Assembly: GCA_002238415.1 (NCBI GenBank)
Contig: MPMI01000046.1
Location: forward strand, 1 to 39,865
Length of the DNA: 39,865 nt
Direction: 5' to 3'
Origin: Desulfurellaceae bacterium bin18
GTDB taxonomy: Bacteria; Desulfobacterota; Binatia; Bin18
Position numbers and translations under genes: made by a program. Each line of letters opens with the position of its first letter. Within the stretch, counting starts at the first letter, position 1. The notes below the pieces were generated by a model. It was not told where the DNA came from, made no database searches, and saw nothing but the letters and a program-made list of their open reading frames with translations. Below are positions 7,901-15,467 of the stretch, piece after piece.

Positions 7901-8337
7901 GTGCTGAGGTTGGGAAGCGGCCCACTGAGTTGGTTGTTACTGAGATTGAGTTGGGTCAGGCTGGTCAGCTGGCCGATCTCAGGGGGAATCGGCCCGGTCA
8001 GTTGGTTGTTGGAGAGAGAGAGTTGGGTCAGGCTGGTCAGCTGGCCGATCTCAGGGGGAATCCGCCCGCCCAGGCGGTTGTTGGAGAGAGAGAGTATGAT
8101 CACCCGCCCGCTGCCATTGACGGTGACGCCAGACAAGTTCCCCAGCCAGGTGGTGGTGTCGATAGTGTCCCAGTTCGTTTTGGTTGACCAGTTGGCGCCA
8201 TCAGTCGCTGCGTAGAGCGCTTTCAACGCCGCTTTGTCGCCTGCATTGACCTGCGCCCACGTACTGGGGACGGCCAGGAGCAGCAGCCCGAGCCCGCCGA
8301 GCAGGGCGCCGAGGGGGGCCAGCCGGCGCGGCCTCAT
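4978..8337 (-). CDS. Large secreted LRR / Fn3-like / PPC / GWxC-domain protein (LRR1)
   Basis: Starting at ATG 8337 (GGAGGG just upstream) the product has 1119 residues. Residues 1-29 are a signal peptide ending STWAQ. Next is an LRR N-terminal cap (KAALKALYAATDGANW) and about 17 plant-type leucine-rich repeats (LTGPIPxLSALTSLxxLxLxNNQ). A Fn3-like domain lies at about 525-625 and a Gly/Asn/Thr linker of GGTNT units follows. A PPC-like beta domain (about 690-815, from PTDRHGDTPDDA) precedes two copies of the GWxC domain (SGWVCDA ... NWNLLGDGxHTVRV ... TTLGD). The protein is probably secreted or surface-bound and adhesive. The open frame continues upstream to 8457, but without a ribosome-binding site or signal peptide. 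It is paralogous to LRR2 (33405-36692), which lies in the opposite orientation. Confidence 0.9.
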   Translation of the reverse strand: MRPRRLAPLGALLGGLGLLLLAVPSTWAQVNAGDKAALKALYAATDGANWSTKTNWDTIDTTTWLGNLSGVTVNGSGRVIILSLSNNRLGGRIPPEIGQLTSLTQLSLSNNQLTGPIPPEIGQLTSLTQLNLSNNQLSGPLPNLSTLTSLEGLDLTNNQLSGPLPSDLAAKLPASLTQLVLSNNQLTAPLPDLSALSNLTWLDLTNNQLSGPLPSDLAAKLPASLTQIDLDNNQLTGPIPALSALTSLQSLNFSGNQLTGPIPALSALTSLQSLYLYNNRLSGEIPDLSSLTSLTHLFLHNNQLSGEIPDLSALTSLEFLSLYTNRLSGEIPDLSALTSLQRLDFSGNQLTGPIPAWLNSLALTDLRLHNNRLSGPIPALSALTSLTILTLHNNQLTGSLPTWLNSLTTLRFLYLSNNRLSGPIPALSALTSLQRLYLHTNQLTGAIPALSALTSLQRLYLHTNQLTGAIPALSALTSLVWLSLYGNTGLYGYPTSLDTRTTLHLVAPLTGDPLCLPSTMGGSDCTIPTQVDRLLVQASNPTDIGLVWPWPPGTGPGPTQSSYTVEYAPFPGSSWMPMTVGTTEIRGQPVHHAFKAGLTPGARYQVRVRPATNTTPWWWTVVTLPQGTGTGGGGDGDGGGDGDGGTNTGGTNTGGTNTGGTNTGGGTNTGGTNTGGGTNTGGGTNTGGGGGGGGGGGSRTPTDRHGDTPDDATVLNPRRYTTGVLARTLTAHLQSRRDVDYFRLTLPYGGLLTAATTGADTTGRLYQTQAEGDPILMAEDTDSGRGTNFALGEAVTAGTYYLAVSAGRGSGEYRLTVHYTPAFVENPGPASPQSGVSVLSGWVCDADTVEIELLPAGGAPRTFAPALGLSRADTAVACGPRTTDTGYGLLFNWNLLGDGAHTVRVWIDGVVLAERQITVTTLGDHPEQEFRRGLTATTEVVDFPAGGETTPLRWQTALQNFVIAGGDGGGTGEQLTPAQARLGNPAPGSFQSGIGVLSGWVCEAEMVELVFETAAGTTFTEEAGYGTERLDTEEVCGDTDNGFGLLFNWNRLGAGQHTVRAYADGDEFAHSTFNVTTLGDEFLRGLRRTHEIADFPAEGQTTTVEWQQGQQNFVITGVE

Positions 8338-8504
8338 GCCCCGCCCTCCGCGCGGAGAGCGGAGAGCGGAGAGCGGGGAGCGCGGGGAGGAGGGCGGAGA
8401 GCATTTTTGGCCCTCCTGTGTCTTTGTCAAGGGGGGCCAGCGCCAGCCAGCCGACACAGGGCTCCCGCATATACCTCTCTCCTACCCCAAGTTGCCGCCG
8501 ATGA

Positions 8505-8524
8505 CCCTAGTCATTTGACTAGGG
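8505..8524. promoter_or_regulatory. Palindromic operator-like site upstream of LRR1
   Basis: CCCTAGTCATTTGACTAGGG has perfect 9-bp arms around TT and lies about 168 bp before the LRR1 start. The same site stands upstream of LRR2 (33214-33233) and, with two changes, upstream of the GWxC-PPC gene (28333-28352), each time in the same orientation relative to the gene. The symmetry suggests a dimeric regulator. Next to it is a hairpin CCCGCACG...CGTGCGGG (8532-8556). Confidence 0.6.
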
Positions 8525-8639
8525 GCGGTGGCCCGCACGGGAGGGAAACGTGCGGGATGGACCGGAGCGAGCGGAGCGGATGGGGGCGGCGCGCGGGACC
8601 CGCCGGGCGCGGGGGCGCCCGGTCCCATTAAACGGGGGT

Positions 8640-9010
8640 TTTGCGAGACAGCAGCACGACGGGTAGGGCAGGGGGGCTGAGCCGTGGAGATGTGAGCTAT
8701 TTACCCGTCTCGGGAATCTGTGTCGTGGCTACTCGATAACACAGAAGAAAAATGGAACATCGCGGCAGGCGGCCTGCCGGTCGGGAGAGTATGATGCCAG
8801 TTAAGGCTCCCAGATCGATTCCATTCACTGGGGGCCGATCAGCTGGCGCCGGGCTGGCCGGCGGCGGACTACCGCCCTAAGCTAAGCAATCTGCTCCAGC
8901 GCCGAGATCAACACGACATGCTTCCAGCAATTACTCCGCACGCTCTCCCTTGAACCCTCTCGGGCGACAAGGGGGCGAAAGCGTCTTGACAGGCGTGGAA
9001 GACATGCAAT
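8640..9010. other. Gap without a recognised gene
   Basis: No ORF with a plausible start and ribosome-binding site was found. A short GGCAGGC/GCCTGCC inverted repeat is present near 8764-8779. Nothing else stands out. Confidence 0.5.
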
Positions 9011-9013
9011 AAA

Positions 9014-10066
9014 TCACCGCGCTGGTGTCGGGAAATCCTGATTGAGAACTACGTCACACTCCGGTGCGTTCAACAGCAGCGCTTTAAACCGCGGGCGGGT
9101 TTGAGATTGTGTGCAGGATTCCACTTTCTTCTTCAAAGCTTCTTGAATCGCTTCGAAAGATGCTCGCGTCAGCCGGATGCCGCTATGAACCGTCCACCGG
9201 CCATCAACATTCTCACCACCGATCAAAAATGACCGAAGGTAGTCAAGTACTCTGGGCGGTGTCCAAGCGTAGTGGCGCATTCCCGAATGCAAAAGCAGAT
9301 TCGCCCAGTGGTTAATCCGTACCAGATGGTGACGGGGAACCGGCATTTGCACCTCCTCCTCGTAATCTTCCAATACGTCCAGAAGTTCGGAAATCGCAAC
9401 GGGATGGAAGGTGTGGTCACTGACGGCTTCCTTCCCAATGAGACCAAACGCTCGACGCAGCCGGATTTCGACTGCTTGACGGATCGTTGCGACAGCTAAC
9501 TCCGAATGATTCTCACTGAAGCTCAAGCCAAAGGAGCCATGGCCGTAAATCGTCTGATGGGCACCATGGTAAAAATTTAGCGGATGAGTAAATTTGTTCT
9601 TCCCGACACCGAAAACTTGTGGCACCCCTGCACAGTCAGTACTCCAATCCTCGAATAGCACAAGGCTGTCCAACAGTACCTGCTCAACGAATCGCCACAC
9701 ATTGTCATATGCGAAGTCTGCTGCGGGATCGTCGCATTCTCGTGGCACTCGCGAAGTGATGGAGTCCATCTCGATAATGAACATCTCTGCGAGTGCACGA
9801 TAGTACGCATAGCTCTTTACCTTTTTGGAGTAGTCCCCCAAACTCTTTGGAAGCGCCGCTTTGATCTGGCTGGCGGCGTCGCTTTCTGGATTGACCCTGA
9901 TGCCAGTCTCGTTCATGAAAGCTTGGACGAAGAGGGTGCGACCGCCATCACTTTGATACCAATCGTAAATTTGTCGCCACACATCGGCGGCGGTTCCTTT
10001 GTTTCTAAATCCCGTTACTCGGCGCTTGTATTGATTGAAATGAACCATTCTATCGGCTCGCTCCAT
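9014..10066 (-). CDS. Unknown protein (350 aa) in a lower-GC segment
   Basis: The product is a soluble protein of about 350 residues with no signal peptide or membrane helix. The central part (KFTHPLNFYHGAHQTIYGHG) and the helix AVATIRQAVEIRLRRAFGLI are the most distinctive stretches. The latter is reminiscent of HEPN-type helices, but no confident motif is present. Base composition is much less GC-biased than the plasmid average, which indicates separate acquisition. The first ATG (10066) has no clear ribosome-binding site; ATG 10048 (GGAG about 12 bases upstream) is an alternative. The neighbour 10315-10728 runs the same way but is about 250 bp away. I cannot name a family. Confidence 0.7.
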   Translation of the reverse strand: MERADRMVHFNQYKRRVTGFRNKGTAADVWRQIYDWYQSDGGRTLFVQAFMNETGIRVNPESDAASQIKAALPKSLGDYSKKVKSYAYYRALAEMFIIEMDSITSRVPRECDDPAADFAYDNVWRFVEQVLLDSLVLFEDWSTDCAGVPQVFGVGKNKFTHPLNFYHGAHQTIYGHGSFGLSFSENHSELAVATIRQAVEIRLRRAFGLIGKEAVSDHTFHPVAISELLDVLEDYEEEVQMPVPRHHLVRINHWANLLLHSGMRHYAWTPPRVLDYLRSFLIGGENVDGRWTVHSGIRLTRASFEAIQEALKKKVESCTQSQTRPRFKALLLNAPECDVVLNQDFPTPAR

Positions 10067-10314
10067 CGACTTGTCATCACTCGCCTTTATACACTCTGAT
10101 CCTTGATCACCGCTCTGGTGACCATCTCGATCAGCTCCCGCGGGTCGTTGGTGGAGCCTTGTCCCCCATGTTCAAGTGCTTGCCGCCTATGTTCGGGTGC
10201 ATTCGACGAGGTATAAAAGAATAAAGGGGTCTGGTTCCCTTCTTGACGCAATCTATCCAAAAGTGGGCTGGTCGTCTACCCAGAGAATCTGGTTTCGCCA
10301 CGGAGCACTATGTT

Positions 10315-10728
10315 CTAGGAGGGATAGGTAGGTATCCCAAACCAAATTCCCCATGTCCGCACCAGTTGTGTCGGCTCCTTGCCCCTTGTCGCCTGAGCCT
10401 CCCGAATTTTGGAAGTGATATCGGCAGTTTTAAGGTCTCGCCTCTTTGACACCTCTCTGACGAGAGGTCCGTCCTTGAACTGGCCAGGGTCAACAAGCTT
10501 GTCGCCATGCTCGCTGACCAGCCAGACGAAAGAGCCCAGCAAGAGTATGGGGAAGAAGACGAGGAAATAGACGAAAGGGAGGCGTTCCGTGGGCGTGAAG
10601 TCTCCGCCAAAAATGACGAGCAGAGAAGCCAGTCCATACACCAACACAATAAAGAGAGCGATAATCCCAAGTGGACTATGCGAAAGAATTGTGGCGATCT
10701 TTCCAAAACTCTGCGTTTGATCACTCAT
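10315..10728 (-). CDS. Two-TM membrane protein (137 aa)
   Basis: Two membrane helices (about residues 20-40 and 52-70) are joined by the short loop GGDFTPTERLP. The conserved-looking stretch FFPILLLGSFVWLVSEHGDK is followed by a charged cytoplasmic tail of about 60 residues. The pattern HSPLGIIALFIVL...ERLPFVYFLVFFP...FVWLVS resembles a membrane module I recall from other proteobacterial proteins, without a known role. GGGAGGAAAG lies six bases before the ATG. The base composition resembles the adjacent unknown gene, so the two may have arrived together. Confidence 0.7.
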   Translation of the reverse strand: MSDQTQSFGKIATILSHSPLGIIALFIVLVYGLASLLVIFGGDFTPTERLPFVYFLVFFPILLLGSFVWLVSEHGDKLVDPGQFKDGPLVREVSKRRDLKTADITSKIREAQATRGKEPTQLVRTWGIWFGIPTYPS

Positions 10729-10959
10729 CAGCTTTCCTCCCTCAGTCCAACAGAATCATCAGGGAGTGCCCTCCGGCACCGTCCTCCAGCCAGGAGCCTG
10801 GGCCGCAGATTCTTCTAAGTCTCCTTGCCGTGTCTCGGGGTGGCGGGTGCAGCGTCACGCCAGGTAGCTACGCACCTCGACGAAGTCGTAGAACCCTTAT
10901 ATACTCTATGCACGAATTGCATACCTCGCAGACCTGCTCCGCGTGAGGGTGGGGAAACC

Positions 10960-11877
10960 TCACGCCTTGTACCGCAGCCGGGCTACTGCCCCGCGCCGCG
11001 CCATCTGCTTGCGGGCATACTGCCCCGGCATGGACGGCGACTTCCACCGTCCTGCCTGCTGCATCTCTACCACCGAGGCCCCGGCCGCGGCCAGGGACTG
11101 TGCCGACCCGACCCGCAGACTATGCCCACTCACCCGACCGGGAACGCCAGCCGCTTTCGACCGCTTGGCAATGATGGTGCGCACCGACCGGGTACTCAGC
11201 CCGGCCCGGACCTTGCCGCCCTTGGTCAGCGCCCGGAACAACGGTCCTTCCTGGGTGCCCGCCGCATGCAGCCAGGCCTGCACCCGCTGGACGGTCGGCT
11301 TGCCTAAGAACAGTACGGCTCCAGTCCCTTCCTGATCCGTCTTGGAGCGCTGGACCGTGATCGTCTGTTCCGTCAGGTCAATATCGGCTACCGTTAGTGC
11401 AGCCAACTCCGAGACCCGCAATAGCGCATCCGAGGCCATAGCCAGGATGGCCGCATCCCGCAGGCCGGACAGCTTGGTCTCGCCATTGGCGGCCAGCGCC
11501 GCTGCAGCATCAGCTTGCTCCCAGCGTACCCCCTCGACCTGACCTCGACCCCGTGTCCGCCCGGCACGGCGGAAGCCGGCCAGCACGCGCGTGGTAGCCG
11601 GACCGACCGGGCTCTCCATCCCGGTCAGCTTGGCCCGGAACTTCGCGGCCGCCACCACCAGGGCTGCCACCGCCGGCGCCTTCCCATTCTCAAACAACTC
11701 GGACAGATATTCAGCCAGGGCGGGATCGCTCAGCGGCACCCCCATGTCTGTCAGCCACGTGTCCAGCCGGCCGAGCGCCGCGGTATAGGCCCGTCGGGTA
11801 TTGGCGGAGATTGAGGCTCTCCCGGTGGCGGTGCGGGCGCGGCTGGAGGGCGGCCGAGTGTCGCCCTCCTTCGCCAC
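10960..11877 (-). CDS. Tyrosine recombinase / integrase
   Basis: The 305-residue protein has an N-terminal SAM-like core-binding domain (NTRRAYTAALGRLDTWL) and a complete catalytic domain. Visible residues are Arg in DALLRVSELAAL, Lys in QRSKTDQEG, His and Arg in SGHSLRVGSAQ, the AGRW position that replaces the last His, and the Tyr nucleophile in PGQYARKQ. Such enzymes cut and join DNA at specific sites, as in plasmid multimer resolution or integration. The start is GTG 11877. It sits between the lower-GC unknown genes and parA, so it may serve dimer resolution or mark an integration event. No target site could be identified. Confidence 0.85.
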   Translation of the reverse strand: MAKEGDTRPPSSRARTATGRASISANTRRAYTAALGRLDTWLTDMGVPLSDPALAEYLSELFENGKAPAVAALVVAAAKFRAKLTGMESPVGPATTRVLAGFRRAGRTRGRGQVEGVRWEQADAAAALAANGETKLSGLRDAAILAMASDALLRVSELAALTVADIDLTEQTITVQRSKTDQEGTGAVLFLGKPTVQRVQAWLHAAGTQEGPLFRALTKGGKVRAGLSTRSVRTIIAKRSKAAGVPGRVSGHSLRVGSAQSLAAAGASVVEMQQAGRWKSPSMPGQYARKQMARRGAVARLRYKA

Positions 11878-11999
11878 CCTGCGCCGCTACGCCGCAGCGA
11901 CTGGCACGCGGCTGACCGTGGGCTTGGTGCGGGCGGATAGCTAAGGCGGGCGGGAACAACCTAGAAGCACCGGCGCCCGGAACTCTCCCTGAAGACCCG

Positions 12000-12261
12000 A
12001 AAACGGGCTATACAATCGGGGGAAGAGGCTGGACCGGTGCAAGCCGACCGCCGAGAATCGCCGGTACGGGCCGCAATCGACCTCGCCTCTCCCCAGGCCC
12101 TCACCAGAGAATGGGGACTGACGGCTGCGCCCGCTGACGGCCAGGCCTGCGCTCGCCGTGTGCTCCCGCCCTGGGCGGCCGCCTACACAGCTGTGTCCCC
12201 ACCCCCAGCTTGGACGCTGTGCGGTATTGACAGACAATCTCTATACGTCATGATGAACTTG
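12000..12261. other. Gap upstream of parA
   Basis: There is no convincing gene. The end becomes A/T-rich and probably holds the parA promoter, but no clear -35/-10 pair was found. Confidence 0.4.
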
Positions 12262-12275
12262 TTTTCATATTAAAA
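12262..12275. promoter_or_regulatory. AT-rich operator or centromere-like half (left)
   Basis: TTTTCATATTAAAA lies just before the parA ribosome-binding site. Its reverse complement, TTTTAATATGAAA, recurs at 12922-12934, right after parA and before the ribbon-helix-helix gene. In type Ib partition loci the small RHH protein binds short repeats near its own genes, so these are good candidates for its binding sites. Confidence 0.45.
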
Positions 12276-12285
12276 GGAACTGAAA

Positions 12286-12927
12286 ATGATTGTCACCATA
12301 GGGAGTACAAAAGGGGGCGTGGGCAAGACCACCATTGCGGTGAATGTGGCGATTGCCCGCGCGCTGGCCGGGCGGGACGTGTGGTTGATCGACGGCGACC
12401 GGCAGAGCAGCGCGCAGACCGCCATCAGAATCCGGGCCGAGGCTGGCCACGTCCCAGGGATCGCCTGTGCGACCTACCCAGACGGGTCTATTCTCCGGAC
12501 ACAGGTGCAGCAGCAGGTGACCAAGTTCGAGGACATTATCATTGACGCGGGGGGCCGCGACTCGACCGCGCTCCGGGCCGCCCTCCTGTTGTCTGACATC
12601 CTCTTGGTGCCATTTCAGCCCCGCAGCTATGACGTGTGGGCGCTCGACGATATGGCAGCCCTGATTGAAGACGCACGGGGGGTGCGTGACGGCCTCCGCT
12701 GTTTTGCCGTCCTGAATTGCGCCGATCCTGGCGAGCGCTCCACGGACAACACTGAGGCGGCTACGGCCGTGGCGACCATGCCGCAATTCGCGTATCTGCC
12801 GACCCCGCTACGCCGCCGTAAGGCATTTGCCAACGCGGCGGGGGCGGGCCTATCGGTGCTCGAACTCAAGCCACAAGACGCCAAGGCCAGTGCAGAGCTG
12901 AACGCTTTGGTAAGCATATTGTTTTAA
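12286..12927 (+). CDS. parA: ParA-family partition ATPase (backbone A)
   Basis: The 213-residue protein starts with the deviant Walker A motif TKGGVGKTTIAVN, has LIDGDRQSS as the A' motif and DIIIDAGGRD as Walker B. It lacks an N-terminal DNA-binding domain, so it fits the short ParA of type Ib systems. ParA forms ATP-dependent patches on the nucleoid that move plasmid copies apart. AAAAGGAA gives the ribosome-binding site. The RHH partner gene follows after 37 bp. A second, distinct ParA is at 22765-23391. Confidence 0.9.
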   Translation: MIVTIGSTKGGVGKTTIAVNVAIARALAGRDVWLIDGDRQSSAQTAIRIRAEAGHVPGIACATYPDGSILRTQVQQQVTKFEDIIIDAGGRDSTALRAALLLSDILLVPFQPRSYDVWALDDMAALIEDARGVRDGLRCFAVLNCADPGERSTDNTEAATAVATMPQFAYLPTPLRRRKAFANAAGAGLSVLELKPQDAKASAELNALVSILF

Positions 12928-12934
12928 TATGAAA
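12922..12934. promoter_or_regulatory. AT-rich operator or centromere-like half (right)
   Basis: TTTTAATATGAAA is the inverted partner of 12262-12275. It overlaps the last codons of parA and the short gap to the RHH gene. Confidence 0.45.
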
Positions 12935-12964
12935 TACAATGTAGTTATATTGGAGAATAAGTGA

Positions 12965-13216
12965 ATGGCAATTACAAAAAAGCCTGCTACACCAACCACA
13001 GCTGAGGCATTCATCAACAGTGCACCGGACGCCGCGCCGCGCCGGGTCCGTAAGGGCAATAAGGTGCAGATCACGCTGACCATAGCCGAACCGCTCCTGG
13101 ACCGGGTGGATGAGCTGGCGGCCAAGCTGGGGCAGAGCCGGGCGGCCTTCATCAATCTGGCGATCTATCAATCTCTCGAAACCGGTTTACGCATTGAAGG
13201 CAGCGAGGACGGGTAA
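12965..13216 (+). CDS. Ribbon-helix-helix partner of ParA
   Basis: The 83-residue protein has a flexible N-terminus and a C-terminal ribbon-helix-helix fold (KVQITLTIAEPLLDRVDELA, then AKLGQSRAAFINLAIYQSLE). Position and size match the centromere-binding partners of short ParA proteins. The flexible N-terminus would stimulate ParA, and the RHH dimer would bind the centromere and repress the operon. TTGGAGAA precedes the ATG. Confidence 0.8.
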   Translation: MAITKKPATPTTAEAFINSAPDAAPRRVRKGNKVQITLTIAEPLLDRVDELAAKLGQSRAAFINLAIYQSLETGLRIEGSEDG

Positions 13217-13262
13217 AACAGGCACCTTGTGAGCGAGGGGGCGCATCGCGTTGCGCAAAGCA

Positions 13263-13283
13263 CCCAGGGCGGTGTACCCTGGG
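13263..13283. promoter_or_regulatory. Inverted repeat upstream of the antitoxin gene
   Basis: CCCAGGG-N7-CCCTGGG is a perfect 7-bp inverted repeat ending 16 bp before the antitoxin ATG, overlapping the edge of its ribosome-binding region. It is a likely autoregulatory operator or a 5' hairpin. Confidence 0.5.
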
Positions 13284-13299
13284 AGGAGAGGAGAGTGTC

Positions 13300-13524
13300 A
13301 TGGCAAGAACAATCCCTGAGCTTCTCGCCACCGTAGACCAGTGGAATGGGATCGGGGCGCAGGCCGGGCGGCAGGTCCGGGAGGCGCACTTTCGACAGGG
13401 CTTGCCCGTCGTGATCGAGGTTGAGGGCGTGACCATGTATGAGTATCCGGACGGGACGCTCAAGACGGTCGCTGAGTACGACGCGGACCAACAGCGAGCC
13501 ATAGGTGAGCGAGCCGCCGGCTAG
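13300..13524 (+). CDS. Putative antitoxin of a zeta-type system
   Basis: The 74-residue acidic protein lies directly before, and overlaps by 20 bases, a zeta-toxin gene. The arrangement and size fit an antitoxin that neutralises the kinase. No clear DNA-binding motif is visible; the middle (PVVIEVEGVTMYEYPDGT) looks like a small beta sheet. GGAGGAGAGGAGAG provides a very strong ribosome-binding site, which would give more antitoxin than toxin. The assignment rests mainly on context. Confidence 0.65.
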   Translation: MARTIPELLATVDQWNGIGAQAGRQVREAHFRQGLPVVIEVEGVTMYEYPDGTLKTVAEYDADQQRAIGERAAG

Positions 13525-14251
13525 CCCGCCGCGCTTGACCGTGGTGGGTGGGCCAAATGGCGTCGGCAAATCGACCTTTGTGGCGACGCTTCGAGTGGCC
13601 GGCTACCCGGTCGGCCGCTTTCTGAATCCGGACGACATCGCCCAGACCTTGAGCGGGGCGCAGCCGGCCCGGGAATTACAAGCGGGTCGGGAAACCCTCC
13701 GGCACGCGCGGGCCTTGCTTGCCAGTCGGACGACATTCAGTCGAGAAAGTACCCTGAGCAGCAACGAAATCCTCCGCACCATGCAGACCGCGCAGGACGC
13801 GGGATTCACTGTGGTACTCCACTTTATCGGGGTGTCTGATGTGGAAACGAGCAAGCGTCGTGTTCGGTTGCGGGTGGCGCAAGGCGGCCATGACATTCCC
13901 GAGCCGATCCAGACCCGACGCTTTGCGAAAACCTTCACCGCCGCGAGCCGGGCCGCGCAGATTGCGGAGACCGCCTATTTCTTCGACAACGCCGGCCGGG
14001 CATATCGTTTGGTGGGTCTGGCCGAACAGGGGCGGGTGATCTACCTGGACCGCCAGACCGCCCCCTGGATCGCGCGTGCGACCCAGGGATTAGTCAAGCA
14101 GGCGACGGCGGACCAGGCAGCGGCTGTCGCCGCGATCAAAGACCCGGCGCGCCGGACGGAAGCCGCCCGGCTCTTGCAAACGCTTCAGCGGGCGGCGGCC
14201 GCCCGCCAGCGGAACAACCAGCAAGAGCGGGACGAGGATATTGAGCGATAA
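13505..14251 (+). CDS. Zeta-family toxin (P-loop kinase)
   Basis: The 248-residue protein has a P-loop GGPNGVGKSTF near the start, then NPDDIA and FSRESTLSS, the acidic and substrate-loop positions of zeta/PezT toxins, and KRRVRLRVAQGGHDIP, an Arg-rich lid. These kinases phosphorylate UDP-N-acetylglucosamine and block cell-wall synthesis unless held by the antitoxin. The C-terminal 60 residues are Ala/Arg/Gln-rich helices. The start is GTG 13505 inside the antitoxin gene, so translation is coupled. The pair probably stabilises the plasmid. Confidence 0.85.
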   Translation: MSEPPASPPRLTVVGGPNGVGKSTFVATLRVAGYPVGRFLNPDDIAQTLSGAQPARELQAGRETLRHARALLASRTTFSRESTLSSNEILRTMQTAQDAGFTVVLHFIGVSDVETSKRRVRLRVAQGGHDIPEPIQTRRFAKTFTAASRAAQIAETAYFFDNAGRAYRLVGLAEQGRVIYLDRQTAPWIARATQGLVKQATADQAAAVAAIKDPARRTEAARLLQTLQRAAAARQRNNQQERDEDIER

Positions 14252-14296
14252 AGTGCAACGAATTTCCAAGCTTGACAGACCGGTCCTTATCGGACT

Positions 14297-14310
14297 GTGC
14301 AGGCCTGCAC
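14297..14310. promoter_or_regulatory. 14-bp perfect palindrome
   Basis: GTGCAGGCCTGCAC lies about 45 bp after the zeta toxin gene, at the border to a protease-gene remnant. It is an operator or a scar; no T-run supports a terminator. Confidence 0.3.
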
Positions 14311-14358
14311 CACGTCTTCGCCACGCGGCTAGGCCCTGGCCTGTCCCCGTCGCCCGCC

Positions 14359-14487
14359 AGCGACCTCAAGATGGCCTTTCATAATACCAGGGTCAATGGT
14401 CGGTCGAAGGGATTGAGCCATTTTGGGGGCACGCAATCGAGTTATCGTGCCCCGGCAACCGAAACGTGCGATAACGCGGATTGCTGA
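14359..14487 (+). pseudogene. 3' end of a trypsin-like protease gene (remnant 1)
   Basis: The frame ends LSHFGGTQSSYRAPATETCD then NADC and a stop, matching the C-terminus of the protease remnant at 21341-21640 (FSHFWGTKSEYRRPSSDTCD). The catalytic part is missing. A small secreted protein gene follows 11 bp after the stop, as also happens after remnant 3 (31292-31399). Confidence 0.7.
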
Positions 14488-14498
14488 GGAGCGCCCCC

Positions 14499-14966
14499 GT
14501 GCTGGCCGCCATGCTTATGCTGAGTGCCACTCTCAGCACGTCCTGTCCGGCCTTCTCAGAGCCGGCTCCTCCAGCCGGGGCCGTCTCTGTTGCCGTTGCC
14601 CTCGGCCGGTATGGAGAGATATGTACGCGCGTCTGGAACGGGACCCCTGGCCCCCTCGACCATGGCGTATACAATTCGTACCAACCCGATGTCCGCTTAG
14701 AACGCTCCACGCACTCCTATCTGTGGGCCGACCAATGGGAGGCGCAATCTTCTGGCCTGTATCATGCCGTCCCCGCCATAGACGTATGGTTGCGAGCGAT
14801 TCCGGCCGCCGGAGTTTTTCACACGGTCTTAGACCACGATGCGCGGAGACTGCCGCCCGCCCGGTATCGTGTCTGCTTTCGATTTTGGCAGGGACACGAG
14901 GTCCGCCGCCGTGAACAGTGTTCGCCTCCGTTCCATCTGCCGCTGCAAGAGGAACTGTCCTCATGA
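14499..14966 (+). CDS. Small secreted protein, CSPP family
   Basis: Starting at GTG 14499 (TGAGGAG seven bases upstream) the product has 155 residues. An N-terminal signal peptide (VLAAMLMLSATLSTSCPAFS) is followed by a mature part with the features AVSVAL, YRVCFRFWQG and REQCSPP. The protein at 31399-31899 shares these (AVSVAL, YRGCLRYWQG, MEQCSPP), so the two are paralogues. A lipobox-like Cys may be present at STSC, which would make it a lipoprotein. Both copies follow a trypsin-like protease tail, which suggests the pair once formed an operon, perhaps protease plus partner or inhibitor. The function is unknown. Confidence 0.65.
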   Translation: MLAAMLMLSATLSTSCPAFSEPAPPAGAVSVAVALGRYGEICTRVWNGTPGPLDHGVYNSYQPDVRLERSTHSYLWADQWEAQSSGLYHAVPAIDVWLRAIPAAGVFHTVLDHDARRLPPARYRVCFRFWQGHEVRRREQCSPPFHLPLQEELSS

Positions 14967-15099
14967 GGCACCCCCCCCAGCTCGAACATCACCCAACGCT
15001 GAATCCCCTAGCTCTCCGGCCGTAAGAGCCTGGAGCGCATGAGGCCAGGAACTTGCGGCCGTTTCCTGAAATCCGGCGTCCGCTCTATGGGGCAGGCCG

Positions 15100-15111
15100 C
15101 CCGATCTCGGG
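15100..15111. promoter_or_regulatory. CCCGATCTCGGG palindrome (copy 1)
   Basis: A palindromic 12-mer in the rep control region; see the longer copy at 15236-15251. Confidence 0.35.
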
Positions 15112-15235
15112 TGTATTCGATCCTTGAGACGTGGGAACCCGCCCGGCCCGGAAAACGGCTCTCAGGGCCTTATTCGGCTATATCCCCCTTTTCGGCTAAT
15201 CGGCCGGAGAAAAAACGCGCTCCTTTGCCGTATAC

Positions 15236-15251
15236 GGCCCGATCTCGGGCC
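15236..15251. promoter_or_regulatory. GGCCCGATCTCGGGCC palindrome (copy 2), possible rep operator or origin element
   Basis: A perfect inverted repeat with 7-bp arms lies about 230 bp before the rep leader ORF. The surrounding ~80 bp (15183-15260, including GGAGAAAAAACGCGCTCC) resembles, inverted, the segment at 23450-23535 next to the second parA, which also has the palindrome (23467-23481). It may be an origin or operator element shared by the two backbones. Confidence 0.4.
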
Positions 15252-15467
15252 GACCCCTACCGAGACAGGGGGGGAAATCGGGCCGGGGCTCGATGACAAC
15301 AACATGTCGCGAGAGCAGTCCCGAGGTGAATCGTCCTACAATTTTGGCGGTCCGTCTGGCAGCGGCCGGCCCGTGCGTCTCCTCGCCTTTGCCTAGCCGC
15401 CAAGGTGGACATGCAGGTGACCCCTCTTTCTTTCTAATGGGCCTGAGATGTGGTAAGATGGGCGGCA

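Noticed and set aside
8540..8640. Terminal inverted repeats of a transposon carrying the LRR genes
   Set aside because: The upstream DNA is shared between LRR1 and LRR2, but no matching inverted end, target duplication or transposase was found.
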